Source of the DNA: Clostridium cibarium
GTDB lineage: Bacteria > Bacillota > Clostridia > Clostridiales > Clostridiaceae
DNA length: 64,000 nt
Assembly (NCBI RefSeq): GCF_014836335.1
Contig: NZ_JACSRA010000017.1
Span: 1 to 64,000 of the forward strand
Reading direction: 5' to 3'
This document shows, piece by piece, positions 55,780 through 64,000 of the stretch (positions are counted from its first letter, which is position 1; the number at the start of each line of letters is the position of its first letter). Position numbers and translations under genes: made by a program. Under the pieces are notes generated by a model. It was not told the DNA's origin. It worked only from the letters and a program-made list of their open reading frames with translations, and did not search any database.

Positions 55780-57642
55780 TTAAAACTGTTCATAAAACTG
55801 TATAGTTCTAATTATATTTTCCGAGCAAGTTGGTTTCAATCCTGCTAACCTCATCACTTTCCATTTTCTTATCTCAATATTTTTCTTTATTAATGCTCTA
55901 CATGCTTTTTTAATTCTCCTAATTTGGAATTCCTGAATTGTCTCTACAATTTTACTTAAATATGCTTTTGTTATTGGTAACTTATCTAAGTGGTATTCTA
56001 ACAATGCTGAAATACCGCACCTATTTCCAATAACAGATTTTGTAATCCTAACTTTATTAGATTTCCTGAGTATTGTTATATATATACTTTTTATTTTTAC
56101 ATAGGTTTGATAATCTCTTTTAGCCCAATCAACTCTTGAATTTGTTATAAAACATTTACCTACTTGCATTAACTTTGCTGGTAAATTTTTATCGAGCCAT
56201 TGTCTATCATTTCTATAAAACCATGCATATTGTTTCTTTAATTCTTTTCTTATTTCACTACGTGTATAATCTGGATATCTATTAATTAATTTCAATATAT
56301 CTTTAGCATAAATATCTCTATAGTTTTCTACTTTATTCAAAGGTTTATTTGATGGAATTTTAATTTTAGAATTTATTATATCTCCTTTTCCAAGTTTTCT
56401 AGCATATTTTACAATAGTTTTAGGATCACATTTCATAGTTTTAGCAAGTCCAGTAAGACTATGTTTTTCATTATCTAGTAATTCTAAAAGCCTCGCTTCC
56501 CACACATTCCCATAGGCTTTTATTCTGCCAATTTTATAAATGTTATCTTTATAATTAAGCTTTCGTGAATATGTGAACCCACATATTTCACATTTAAATG
56601 TTCCGACAGGTTGTCTCGTTTTATAATCACTAGTTATTATACATTTATTAATAACTAGCTTTTTATAATGACTTGCTACTGGATTCAAACAAGCCCAAAC
56701 TGTATTTTCGAAATTATATCTTTCACATTTATTTCTTTTGAAAAACTCTTCAACATCATTACAAAGGAATAAAATGAATAGAATATGTCTTATAGGATGT
56801 ACCATTTTTTCAGGTTTTCTCACTATTCCCCTTAACCAATTACTTTCTCTATCATCAATTTTGGAGTCTAGCATTTCTAAAAACTCTTCACTATAACGGC
56901 TTTTAAACATTTCCTTAAGCCTATTTTGCCTAACTCTCTTTTTTGGTGTAAGTAACCCTAAGTTATCTAACATATACTTATACTTTTCAGTTATTATACT
57001 TTGATTAAACTCATATAAATCACTATTCAAAATATAACTTGCACTTTTAGCAATCTTTATTAAATTACTATTTGTATCATATTTCGTAGTAAAATCTATA
57101 TATTTCAAATTAATTCTTATTAAGTTTATTCTACCCACATCATTCTTTGTAATTATGTACCTATTAATTAAACATGAATGAATTGGGCAAACCAATACTC
57201 CTGGTACTTGATGTACTCTGTGAAAATAAGCTTCTCCAAGTTTATCCAAATCTTCTTTCACACATTCAGGGCAGTAATAAAAATCTTTTTTTGTGCAAAT
57301 CCCTCCAGCAGTAATACCTATTTTAGCATATATACTTCGCCCGTTTTTTTTTGCCATTGCTTCAGGTAAAGATATTTGATTATTAGAATTTAAAAAAGGA
57401 AAGTAAAAAGGGAGACATGTATGATTTTTTATAAAATAACTTTCATTATATATATTATTATTTATAAATTTGCAAACCTTACTTAAATTGCATGGTAATT
57501 CAACTGTTGGAATAATATTTTCCGTTCCAAAAAGTTCTTTCAAGGTATTCTTAGAATTTGTATTTCCCATGTAAAAATGATACCTAGAAATTATACTATA
57601 TAATATTTCATCATGATATGGTTCTGGAAAATATAAACTCAT
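55780..57642 (-). CDS. TnsD/TniQ-family target selector, copy 1
   Basis: 620 residues, paralogue of the downstream gene: TniQ N-terminus (YFPEPYHDEILYSIISRY), zinc finger Cys124, Cys127, Cys152, His155 (YCPEC, HRVHQVPGVLVCPIH), the CEICGFTYSR motif near 365, and a TnsD C-terminal region with helix-turn-helix repeats (LTGLAKTMKCDPKTIVKYAR). It is longer at the C-terminus. ATG with GAGGTG upstream, 12 bases after tnsC. In Tn7 a single TnsD picks attTn7; here there are two full-length candidates. Confidence 0.9.
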   Translation of the reverse strand: MSLYFPEPYHDEILYSIISRYHFYMGNTNSKNTLKELFGTENIIPTVELPCNLSKVCKFINNNIYNESYFIKNHTCLPFYFPFLNSNNQISLPEAMAKKNGRSIYAKIGITAGGICTKKDFYYCPECVKEDLDKLGEAYFHRVHQVPGVLVCPIHSCLINRYIITKNDVGRINLIRINLKYIDFTTKYDTNSNLIKIAKSASYILNSDLYEFNQSIITEKYKYMLDNLGLLTPKKRVRQNRLKEMFKSRYSEEFLEMLDSKIDDRESNWLRGIVRKPEKMVHPIRHILFILFLCNDVEEFFKRNKCERYNFENTVWACLNPVASHYKKLVINKCIITSDYKTRQPVGTFKCEICGFTYSRKLNYKDNIYKIGRIKAYGNVWEARLLELLDNEKHSLTGLAKTMKCDPKTIVKYARKLGKGDIINSKIKIPSNKPLNKVENYRDIYAKDILKLINRYPDYTRSEIRKELKKQYAWFYRNDRQWLDKNLPAKLMQVGKCFITNSRVDWAKRDYQTYVKIKSIYITILRKSNKVRITKSVIGNRCGISALLEYHLDKLPITKAYLSKIVETIQEFQIRRIKKACRALIKKNIEIRKWKVMRLAGLKPTCSENIIRTIQFYEQF

Positions 57643-57654
57643 AATTCACCTCGC

Positions 57655-59412
57655 TTAAATATCATATTTATAAAATTCTTTTAATGGATCTTTAATATAT
57701 CCATTATCTTTAAGAACTTCGTAGATATGTTTATTTTCCTTTTTAGCTTTGTCGAATAAATATCTTAAATCCTCTTTATCATTAAAGTTCTTCTTATTTG
57801 TAGACTCTTTAGATCCTTTATCATCTTTAAACAAAATTTCTTCCTCTTTTATTGCCTCTATTATTAACTTTTGCTTTATAGTCAGTTTATTTAAAGGTGA
57901 AGGCTCCTTTTTTATTATCTGATCAAAAATTTTCTCCAATTTTTTATAATCTACAAGCATAAATATCCCCATAGATACAATTTCCGTAAGTACTGACTCT
58001 TTTAGATTTTTTTTATTACTTGCAATCGATTGTTTATGTTTTATTGATAACTCTTCTATTCGTTTCTGATACTCATAATCTCTCATTTTATTCTGCAATA
58101 TATCTTCTATTTCAATTGATATATCCTCATAACTGGCAATTTCATCAATTCTATTACTCCTTAGTGCATCTATAACTTTATTAGTTAACCTTAAATCATT
58201 TTTTGCTACACTATGAATCAAATTTTCTGTTATTTTCTCTTTAGTGTTAAATATTGCTTGTGCTTGAATTAAAATAAATAAATTAATTGTTATAGAAGTT
58301 ATACCTTGAGTCTCATAGTACATTGCTTGTTTGAATTCATCCGTAAGAGGGGTAAAAATTTTTAACACCTGACATTCCCAAAGATTGTTTATGAAGAAAT
58401 CCCACTCTTCATCTTCTTTCATTCTATCCCAAAAAATACAACCACTTTCCTCTGCTCTTCTCAACTCTCTAAATCCTTTTGTTAATACACTTGTAACTTT
58501 AGGAGTTCCAATTTGTATGACAGAAATTCCTATCATATTTATAAGTGTTACAAGAAAATTCAATATTTCATCTGGCTTATTCTTAGGATTTATTAAGTGC
58601 TGCATTTCATCAATTACTAGAACTCCAATTGAATGCAGACTTGCTAGATGTGACATATGAATCATCATTGTTGCAGTTGATACCCTGTTATTGCCATATC
58701 TCTTAAAGTAGTTAGTTGTTAATAATACATCATCAAGGGCTTTAAAGAACATTTTACATAGTGTTTTAAGCGAGCCGTCATATGGGCAATCAATTTTGAG
58801 CCAAACAATTTGAGTCCTAGTTAGTGGATTCCCTTTATATTCACGATGAATAATAACCTGTGGATACATTAAAAGTAACTTTTCAATAGCTGTACTTTTC
58901 CCCATACCACTTATTCCTATAATACTAAAGCATTCCGCTGAAGATCTGTTGGTTTCAGGAATTGAATTAAATTTATTACATAAACTATTGCAAATATCAT
59001 AACTAGACAATAACTTATTTTCTTTTTGTTCTTCAATAACCTCAGCTATTAATCTAAGCCTCATTAAATACTCATTTGAACTTGGATTTCTAGCAATGTA
59101 ACTTCTTCGAATAACACATGAAAGTGTATGTTCGATTTTTAAGTGAATACTCAATGGTTGATAATAATTTTTTATTTGCTTAATCAAATGATATCTTACA
59201 TTCCCATTATTCATTTTCTCACTTTCACTTATCTCGGGATAAAAAGCAATTTTTCTTATTAGAAATTCATCATCAAAAATTTCAGGTAATGCTTCTATGC
59301 ATGGATTATTCTTATATCCAGAAATTTTCTGTTCCTTATACTCAGGATGAGCTATGATTTCACCTTTTAATATGTGTTGTATAGATACCTCTTTACCTTC
59401 CAACCTTTTCAC
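57655..59412 (-). CDS. tnsC: Tn7-like AAA+ transposition regulator TnsC
   Basis: 585 residues. Walker A GISGMGKST (166-174), Walker B GVLVIDEM (263-270) and sensor-like QIGTPKV. The N-terminal extension should contact TniQ/TnsD and the C-terminal tail TnsA, as in Tn7. It links target choice to the transposase through ATP. It starts with GTG inside the end of tnsB (20-base overlap), which implies translational coupling; a TTG nine bases later is an alternative start. Confidence 0.92.
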   Translation of the reverse strand: MKRLEGKEVSIQHILKGEIIAHPEYKEQKISGYKNNPCIEALPEIFDDEFLIRKIAFYPEISESEKMNNGNVRYHLIKQIKNYYQPLSIHLKIEHTLSCVIRRSYIARNPSSNEYLMRLRLIAEVIEEQKENKLLSSYDICNSLCNKFNSIPETNRSSAECFSIIGISGMGKSTAIEKLLLMYPQVIIHREYKGNPLTRTQIVWLKIDCPYDGSLKTLCKMFFKALDDVLLTTNYFKRYGNNRVSTATMMIHMSHLASLHSIGVLVIDEMQHLINPKNKPDEILNFLVTLINMIGISVIQIGTPKVTSVLTKGFRELRRAEESGCIFWDRMKEDEEWDFFINNLWECQVLKIFTPLTDEFKQAMYYETQGITSITINLFILIQAQAIFNTKEKITENLIHSVAKNDLRLTNKVIDALRSNRIDEIASYEDISIEIEDILQNKMRDYEYQKRIEELSIKHKQSIASNKKNLKESVLTEIVSMGIFMLVDYKKLEKIFDQIIKKEPSPLNKLTIKQKLIIEAIKEEEILFKDDKGSKESTNKKNFNDKEDLRYLFDKAKKENKHIYEVLKDNGYIKDPLKEFYKYDI

Positions 59413-61525
59413 CTCTTACCTTCTTTAATATATCAATTTTAGATAATTGCTCACTATTATCAACATCGACGTAATCTTTTGGTTTTTTTATCTTGTTAGA
59501 TAAGCGTTCCAACTCAAACCCCTCATTGCTTCGAATCTCTTCTTTTTCTTGCATCCTATTTTCTCTTATTCCTTTTATTCTTTTAGCATCTGAATGAGAT
59601 GATATAAACTTAGCTCTTTCTTTAGCCTTGCCTATTATTTTCTCTGCTGACTCTATGTTATCTACATGTACTTGATTTTGTTTATCTTGATAATCATTTA
59701 TTGATTCTTTTTCTAACTCTTGCAAAAAAGTAATTTCTTCTATAGATAAATCCCTATACCTAGAACACTTATCCAGTAAATTGCACTTAATGAATTCTCT
59801 TCCGTTATTTATAGGAATATAAATAAAATTCATTTCTCTAGGATCATATACAATATTAATCTTTTCATTAACTCTTTTTAAAAACCACCCTTCTTGAATC
59901 GCTAATTCACAACTGTAAAACATCTTACTGTTAAACTGTATACCTTTTCTTGTTATACTTATTTTCTTTCTATACATTAAATTTAACCTAACGATATCTT
60001 TCTCCACATATTTAAATGCACATCTCCTATTAGCTATCCCCCAGTTCCATATTAAACAAGGTACTGGAGCAATTTCAGCTTTTATTAATTCAACATCCAT
60101 TGGATAATTACTTATAATACTGTTATTATGATGAATAACCTCGTGGATAATTATAGATGTAAATTCATTAATATCCAGAACAGCATCTAATCTATAATCT
60201 CTATCCCCTCTTTCTCTATATTCTTTAGCTATAGCTCCTGGTGTCATATGCTTAATTCTTTCATTTATAGTCCTAAAATTCCTTTCCACTATTCCTTTTA
60301 AATCTCCTCTGTATGGAGCAGTATTTTCAATTTTAACATTTAAATTATTTATAAGATTTTCTACATTATAGCCTTCAAATTCACCACGATCAGCAAGTAT
60401 TTTTTCCGACAAAAAACTGTTAGGCCATTTTTCACTCGTTATTTCAATACCATATCTAGAGCAAAATTCAACCTTATCTTCTACAACATTATCTAGTGCC
60501 ATCATAGCACCAAGCCATGAAGGACCTTCTAATCCAATATAAATTCCACATACTAATCTAGAAAACACATCTATGACAACATACACTACTGGTCTACCAA
60601 TAATTTTTTTATGGTCAATTCTACTCACTAAATAAACATCAGCAACAGTAGCATCTATCTCATATCTAGATCCTGGTCCAAAAGTATCCATAGTTGAGTT
60701 TGCTAGTAACTCTCTTTTGTGTAATTCGTAATATCTTTTACTTTCCCTATTTAACATATCTTCTTTTTTATCTTCAAACTTGTGATACCAATATACAAAT
60801 TCCCTATATGTAGGTATTCTTGATTTATCCCAAACAAAATTTCGTTTTTGATTATTAAAAATCAATTTGTCAGAATAAAACTTCACAAGCATATACTTAT
60901 GTGCATCAGATAACGACTTTTTTTCTTTTTTTGAATAAAACAATCTTATTGATGTCTTTATGATGTTCAAAGCTACTTCATCTATATTAATTCCTTCAAT
61001 TATTTGTCCATCTTTTTCACAAGCTCTTTTCCTTCCTCTTTTTTTACCTCCAGCTCTTCTCACTTTCCCTCTAGCTCCAGAATTTTCATAATCAAATAAT
61101 AATGAATTCTTTGTCATTCCCCTCTGAAAAAAACGTGTGATTATTCTTCTAACCTGCTTTTCATTCTTATCAAACTTAATTGAAGTATTTGTAATAATCT
61201 TATTTCTTGATCTTTTATCTAGAAATTCTTTTTTGTTTTCATACCATATGTTCTCAACTACTTCCCAATATTCATCTCTTATCAACTTCTGTTCATCAGA
61301 AATATCTTCTTCGATTATACTCTTAGCAAATGGATCTGTAACTCTTATCAAATAATTATTATCCCTTAAGTATTTCATCTCATTCATGCTCATATATTTA
61401 GGAATTGCAGTATCGCCTGTTAGCTTTACAATATAACAAAACTCTTTACTGTCATCTATACATATTACCCTTATTTTCAAGTCATCCTCTATATATTGTA
61501 ATACCATATTTTCATGTAAAATCAT
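59393..61525 (-). CDS. tnsB: Tn7-like DDE transposase TnsB
   Basis: 710 residues. N-terminal DNA-binding domains, then an RNase-H-like core with catalytic Asp291 (YEIDATVAD), Asp379 (ILADRGEF) and Glu414 (GIVERNF). The spacings 88 and 35 equal those of Tn7 TnsB (Asp273, Asp361, Glu396). It cuts the 3' ends and joins them to target DNA, binding the repeated sites at the ends. The C-terminal tail from 620 is charged and probably contacts TnsC. Starts two bases after the tnsA stop; GAGGTGAG upstream. Confidence 0.94.
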   Translation of the reverse strand: MILHENMVLQYIEDDLKIRVICIDDSKEFCYIVKLTGDTAIPKYMSMNEMKYLRDNNYLIRVTDPFAKSIIEEDISDEQKLIRDEYWEVVENIWYENKKEFLDKRSRNKIITNTSIKFDKNEKQVRRIITRFFQRGMTKNSLLFDYENSGARGKVRRAGGKKRGRKRACEKDGQIIEGINIDEVALNIIKTSIRLFYSKKEKKSLSDAHKYMLVKFYSDKLIFNNQKRNFVWDKSRIPTYREFVYWYHKFEDKKEDMLNRESKRYYELHKRELLANSTMDTFGPGSRYEIDATVADVYLVSRIDHKKIIGRPVVYVVIDVFSRLVCGIYIGLEGPSWLGAMMALDNVVEDKVEFCSRYGIEITSEKWPNSFLSEKILADRGEFEGYNVENLINNLNVKIENTAPYRGDLKGIVERNFRTINERIKHMTPGAIAKEYRERGDRDYRLDAVLDINEFTSIIIHEVIHHNNSIISNYPMDVELIKAEIAPVPCLIWNWGIANRRCAFKYVEKDIVRLNLMYRKKISITRKGIQFNSKMFYSCELAIQEGWFLKRVNEKINIVYDPREMNFIYIPINNGREFIKCNLLDKCSRYRDLSIEEITFLQELEKESINDYQDKQNQVHVDNIESAEKIIGKAKERAKFISSHSDAKRIKGIRENRMQEKEEIRSNEGFELERLSNKIKKPKDYVDVDNSEQLSKIDILKKVRGEKVGR

Positions 61526-61527
61526 TA

Positions 61528-62349
61528 TTATAATCTCACCTCACTTAACTTTACAAATATAGACTTATCTACATTAATAGGTGTTAACATGTCTACAATT
61601 ATTTGCTTAGTAATAATTAAGTGTTTAAACATAGCTATTCCACATCCTCCTTCTAATAACATATTATCTTCAAAGAGAGATGCTTCTTCTCTTATAACTG
61701 ACGTTCCTGATATTTGCTTTTTAAATGCATTAGTTAGTTCTCTTATTTGTACTGTATTGAAATTTTCAAACCCTTTAAGATTTTCTAAATCATAGAATTG
61801 ATATACTATTTCTATATTTCTAGCTAATACTTTATTAATCTCATTCTCTGTAACTATTCCCCAATCTATATTCCTTTTATTCCAGTATCTTCTTTCAATT
61901 TCGAATTTATCAAGTTGCCTCTTATCTAAGTCCTCTTTTTGTTTAATTGTTCTTGCTAATGTCTTTTTATAATTATCCTCATTAATATCAATTAAAAAAT
62001 CAGTAGTAATTACTATCTCTTCTTTAGTATTAGGATCAGTTGGATGCTTAATCCCTAATTCTTGAGCAATCGCAATTGTTTCTTCTATAGGAAGAAGTGG
62101 AAATTGCTCCCTTATGTCAGTGATTAGCTCATAAAATTCTAATATAAAAAAATAACTAGTCTCATTATTTGAAAAAAACTGATGCTCCCTTCCAGTTTTA
62201 ATGCCTAAGAGCCTTGATGTCTTTCCTAAAGAAGGAACATCTTGTACAGTTAACCAAACCTTATAATCTTTCCCTTTCCCTAATCCTCTTTTTTCTTTTA
62301 TCCATTTATCATACTTTTCTCTAGTAAATCCTCTTTTACGCTTAGCCAT
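61528..62349 (-). CDS. tnsA: Tn7-like endonuclease subunit TnsA
   Basis: 273 residues, strikingly like Tn7 TnsA throughout: GKGKDYKVWLTVQDVPS, DIREQFPLLP, GIKHP and ERRYWNKRNIDW. Catalytic residues of the restriction-endonuclease fold are present: Glu63, Asp117 (TTDFLID) and Lys136 (TIKQKED). It cuts the 5' ends of the transposon, so together with TnsB the element should move by cut-and-paste rather than by cointegrate formation. First gene of the tns operon, with GGGAGTGAAG before the ATG. Confidence 0.95.
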   Translation of the reverse strand: MAKRKRGFTREKYDKWIKEKRGLGKGKDYKVWLTVQDVPSLGKTSRLLGIKTGREHQFFSNNETSYFFILEFYELITDIREQFPLLPIEETIAIAQELGIKHPTDPNTKEEIVITTDFLIDINEDNYKKTLARTIKQKEDLDKRQLDKFEIERRYWNKRNIDWGIVTENEINKVLARNIEIVYQFYDLENLKGFENFNTVQIRELTNAFKKQISGTSVIREEASLFEDNMLLEGGCGIAMFKHLIITKQIIVDMLTPINVDKSIFVKLSEVRL

Positions 62350-62772
62350 TTTTATTCACTTCACTCCCCTGTACATCTAACATTAATATCTGCTAATTTT
62401 CTTTTAAACTTATTATAATTAGTAGTTTTAACAGGTTTTACAATAATTAAACAATTTATTTTAATTACCTATTAAATAAACTTATCTTTAACCTTTTAAT
62501 TCATATTTATTATTTTATAAAATTTATTTAATAATAATGCAAAAAACCTTAGTGTTTAATACACTAAGGCAATTTTGAGAGTTTCTTTTTATGTGCTATA
62601 TGACACCACAAGCTGTAGAAGATGCATACTCTATTTAGTTGTTATCTACCCTATACTTACTTGTAGATTTTTCTCATAGAATTCTTGACTCTAAAATAAT
62701 CCCACTTTGTCAAAATATATCTTCATAACAATATGCTATTACTTACAATGATTACTTTACATTAACAAAAAT
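62350..62772. other. Intergenic region between tnsA and the Thoeris-like pair
   Basis: No gene is seen. I searched by eye for the complement of the TnsB core (ACTTTATTGT) that would mark the right end beside tnsA as in Tn7 and found none; ACTTTGTCAAAA near 62703 is the nearest and is poor. The region should hold the tnsA promoter. Confidence 0.5.
62541..62569 (-). terminator. Terminator after thsB
   Basis: CCTTAGTGT / ACACTAAGG perfect stem with TTAAT loop, followed on the minus strand by six T. It separates the Thoeris-like pair from the tns operon. Confidence 0.8.
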
Positions 62773-63339
62773 TTATTTATCAATATATCCCCAATTTATA
62801 TAAACTTCTTTTTTGTATGTTGTAAGTGCTGAAGTTAAAATGTTGCTACCAGTACTATTCACACTAAACTGTGAGACAGCAGATGAAATCGACCTTTCTT
62901 TAAACGGAATGTGTATACATTTTGCTGTTCCATTATCTATTCTTTCGAGTAATGCTTTAGGCCATTTTCCCCGAAGCAATGATGGATTTAAAATTGAGTT
63001 ATATCCAGTATATGCAACAATTAAAGGAATTTTATATTCATCAACAACTTTCTCTATTTCATAATTTAACATACCTCTATCCCAGTTGGTATCATCAGAT
63101 ATTATCAAAAGCATATTTTTAGAATTTTTCATTCTTTCTAACAATCGAGATTTCAATGTTCTTATAGAACTACTATCTTTTACTTGATAAGTTTTTAAAT
63201 GACTATCACTAAAATTTAATTCGAACCTATTTGAATTGTTCCATTTACGTAATAAGCCATAGTATTTCATATCACCTTTAGTAGGATCTGTTGTACCATT
63301 ACCATCAAATGCAACATAAGTGCCATTTCTATATGCCAT
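62773..63339 (-). CDS. thsB: TIR-like protein, ThsB of a Thoeris-type defence system
   Basis: 188 residues. Begins AYRNGTYVAFDGNG, a TIR-like beta-strand and loop typical of ThsB/DUF1863 proteins. Then DMKYYGLLRKWNNSNRFELN, MLLIISDDTNWDRGMLNYEI with candidate catalytic Glu94, and a C-terminal beta-rich end. Family role: on phage sensing it turns NAD+ into a cyclic or histidine-linked ADP-ribose signal. The ATG at 63339 overlaps the upstream stop as TAATG, so it is translationally coupled to the macro gene. The GTG nine bases earlier is a poorer start. Confidence 0.8.
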   Translation of the reverse strand: MAYRNGTYVAFDGNGTTDPTKGDMKYYGLLRKWNNSNRFELNFSDSHLKTYQVKDSSSIRTLKSRLLERMKNSKNMLLIISDDTNWDRGMLNYEIEKVVDEYKIPLIVAYTGYNSILNPSLLRGKWPKALLERIDNGTAKCIHIPFKERSISSAVSQFSVNSTGSNILTSALTTYKKEVYINWGYIDK

Positions 63340-64000
63340 TATTCCCACCCCTTTAGTTTCGTAAAATTAATTTTATCAGCTTTGTCTTTATGTATAATAA
63401 TTGTCGCACTTGCAGGATACTTGAACTTAATTCGGCTTAATTTAAACGACCAAATAAGCAATTCTAAAAGTTCCTGATCAGTTATATGATCATATTCTTT
63501 AAATCTTGTAATGCCAGATCCAAACAGTGGAATCGTCACAGACCTTCCCGAATAAATAATATCTATTTCATTCCAAAAATTAAGTAAAAAATTTATATAG
63601 TCATTCATATATAGATATGCTCTATTTTTGTCATCAAATTTGGCAAAAGATGTCAGAAGATACTCCCCATCAACAAAAATACTTCCCAATTTGTACTTTT
63701 GCTTTTTCCCAATCTTTCTTTCGTTATTGTATCCTGACTTTAATTCCATCAAATGTGAATCCATTTCAATTTCTTTATCTAAATTAACGGTATTTTCATA
63801 GTTATTCATAATATATCTACCATGCAAAGAATTTTTTGAGATAATAGCATTATCAACAATATTATCAAAATACTCATTAACTCCTATAACTTTTAATCCT
63901 TCTTGAGAAAATATATCTCCAACTTTTATCTGCAATTGTGAATTATTAATATTTATTTTAATGTTATCACGGAAATTTTCATAAATCCAAAAATAAAAAT
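63339..64000 (-). CDS. thsA: Macro-domain effector, ThsA-like (type II Thoeris), 5' part missing
   Basis: The frame is open to the window edge, so the N-terminus is missing; upstream of the first possible TTG start it still reads WIYENFRDNIKININ and can continue into a membrane part. The visible 198+ residues form a macro-like domain: VIGVNEYFDNIVDN, SLHGRYI, FVDGEYLLTSFAKFDDKNRA, and VTIPLFGSGITRF as ligand loop. Such TM-macro proteins (DUF6430 type) pair with ThsB in type II Thoeris and are proposed to sense its ADP-ribose signal. Identity rests on gene pairing and motifs; no search was run. Confidence 0.7.
   Translation of the reverse strand, partial: FYFWIYENFRDNIKININNSQLQIKVGDIFSQEGLKVIGVNEYFDNIVDNAIISKNSLHGRYIMNNYENTVNLDKEIEMDSHLMELKSGYNNERKIGKKQKYKLGSIFVDGEYLLTSFAKFDDKNRAYLYMNDYINFLLNFWNEIDIIYSGRSVTIPLFGSGITRFKEYDHITDQELLELLIWSFKLSRIKFKYPASATIIIHKDKADKINFTKLKGWE

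Larger units (their letters stand above)
49732..64000. mobile_element. Tn7-like transposon (left end to window edge)
   Basis: From the left terminus the element carries a YobI-type NTPase, two tnsD/tniQ genes, tnsC, tnsB and tnsA, all minus strand. The right end is not found between 62350 and 62772, so the element is inferred to continue through the Thoeris-like pair and beyond the window. No Cas genes and no TnsE are seen; targeting must rely on the two TnsD-like proteins. Confidence 0.75.

Noticed and set aside
53997-57642. One of the two tniQ genes as a TnsE or Cas-linked TniQ
   Set aside because: Both have the TnsD zinc finger and long C-terminal region, and no Cascade genes are nearby.
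62350-62772. Right end of the Tn7-like element beside tnsA
   Set aside because: No ACTTTATTGT-type cores and no terminal ACA-like end were found; the region ends in a thsB terminator.

Overview
The window looks like chromosome from an AT-rich, low-GC Firmicute of the genus Clostridium, probably close to the C. beijerinckii group. Evidence: strongly AT-biased third positions, AGGAGG-type ribosome binding sites, T-box, fluoride-riboswitch and H-NOX chemoreceptor genes, many methyl-accepting chemotaxis proteins, and a sucrose locus in the order scrA-scrR-scrB-scrK, the order described for C. beijerinckii. This is judged by reading only; no database was searched.

Layout. 1-550: the 5' end of a class C group II intron (minus strand) sitting against a terminator hairpin, then a cluster of DnaA boxes. 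551-7.8 kb: polysaccharide deacetylase, an unusual RsgI-type anti-sigma protein, ispF, an ABC transporter pair, signal peptidase lepB, tRNA-Lys and a small HNH protein. 7.8-14.4 kb: tRNA-Gly, a decayed chemoreceptor gene, thrS behind a T-box, O-acetylhomoserine sulfhydrylase and 5-formyl-THF cycloligase. 14.4-19.4 kb: the sucrose operon (PTS uptake, repressor, sucrose-6-phosphate hydrolase, fructokinase). 19.6-25.9 kb: small membrane proteins, a PHP gene with an in-frame stop, a hydrolase, a purine permease and a two-component system. 26-35.4 kb: two tandem paralogous chemoreceptors, a Crp-rhodanese-CoA-disulfide-reductase operon and another chemoreceptor. 35.4-40 kb: a membrane ferredoxin, fluoride channel crcB with its riboswitch, nhaA behind a structured attenuated leader, and RNase J. 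40.3-49.3 kb: a CcdA/ResA-like thiol pair, an H-NOX chemoreceptor, a phosphatase, an ABC-2 exporter, hemerythrin and RIC (nitrosative/oxidative stress), and a secreted hydrolase.

49.7-64.0 kb is a Tn7-like transposon entered at its left end. A Tn7-style terminus (TGTGATATACAATAAAGT, 49732) is followed by two more TnsB-type sites. Then come a 1230-residue membrane P-loop NTPase of YobI/KAP type, two TnsD/TniQ targeting proteins, TnsC, TnsB and TnsA, all on the minus strand. Upstream of tnsA lies a two-gene unit resembling type II Thoeris (macro-domain ThsA, cut by the window edge, and TIR-like ThsB). The right end is not in the window, so whether the Thoeris pair is cargo is an inference. This island, with its duplicated target selector and two candidate defence loci, is the most interesting part. 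A 4 x 20 bp repeat array lies just outside the proposed left terminus.

Other points worth following: the nhaA leader (candidate cation riboswitch), two Crp/Fnr-like palindromes centred near -41 of stress-gene promoters, an H-NOX receptor with the full O2-binding distal triad, and a SigI-C/RsgI domain fusion.
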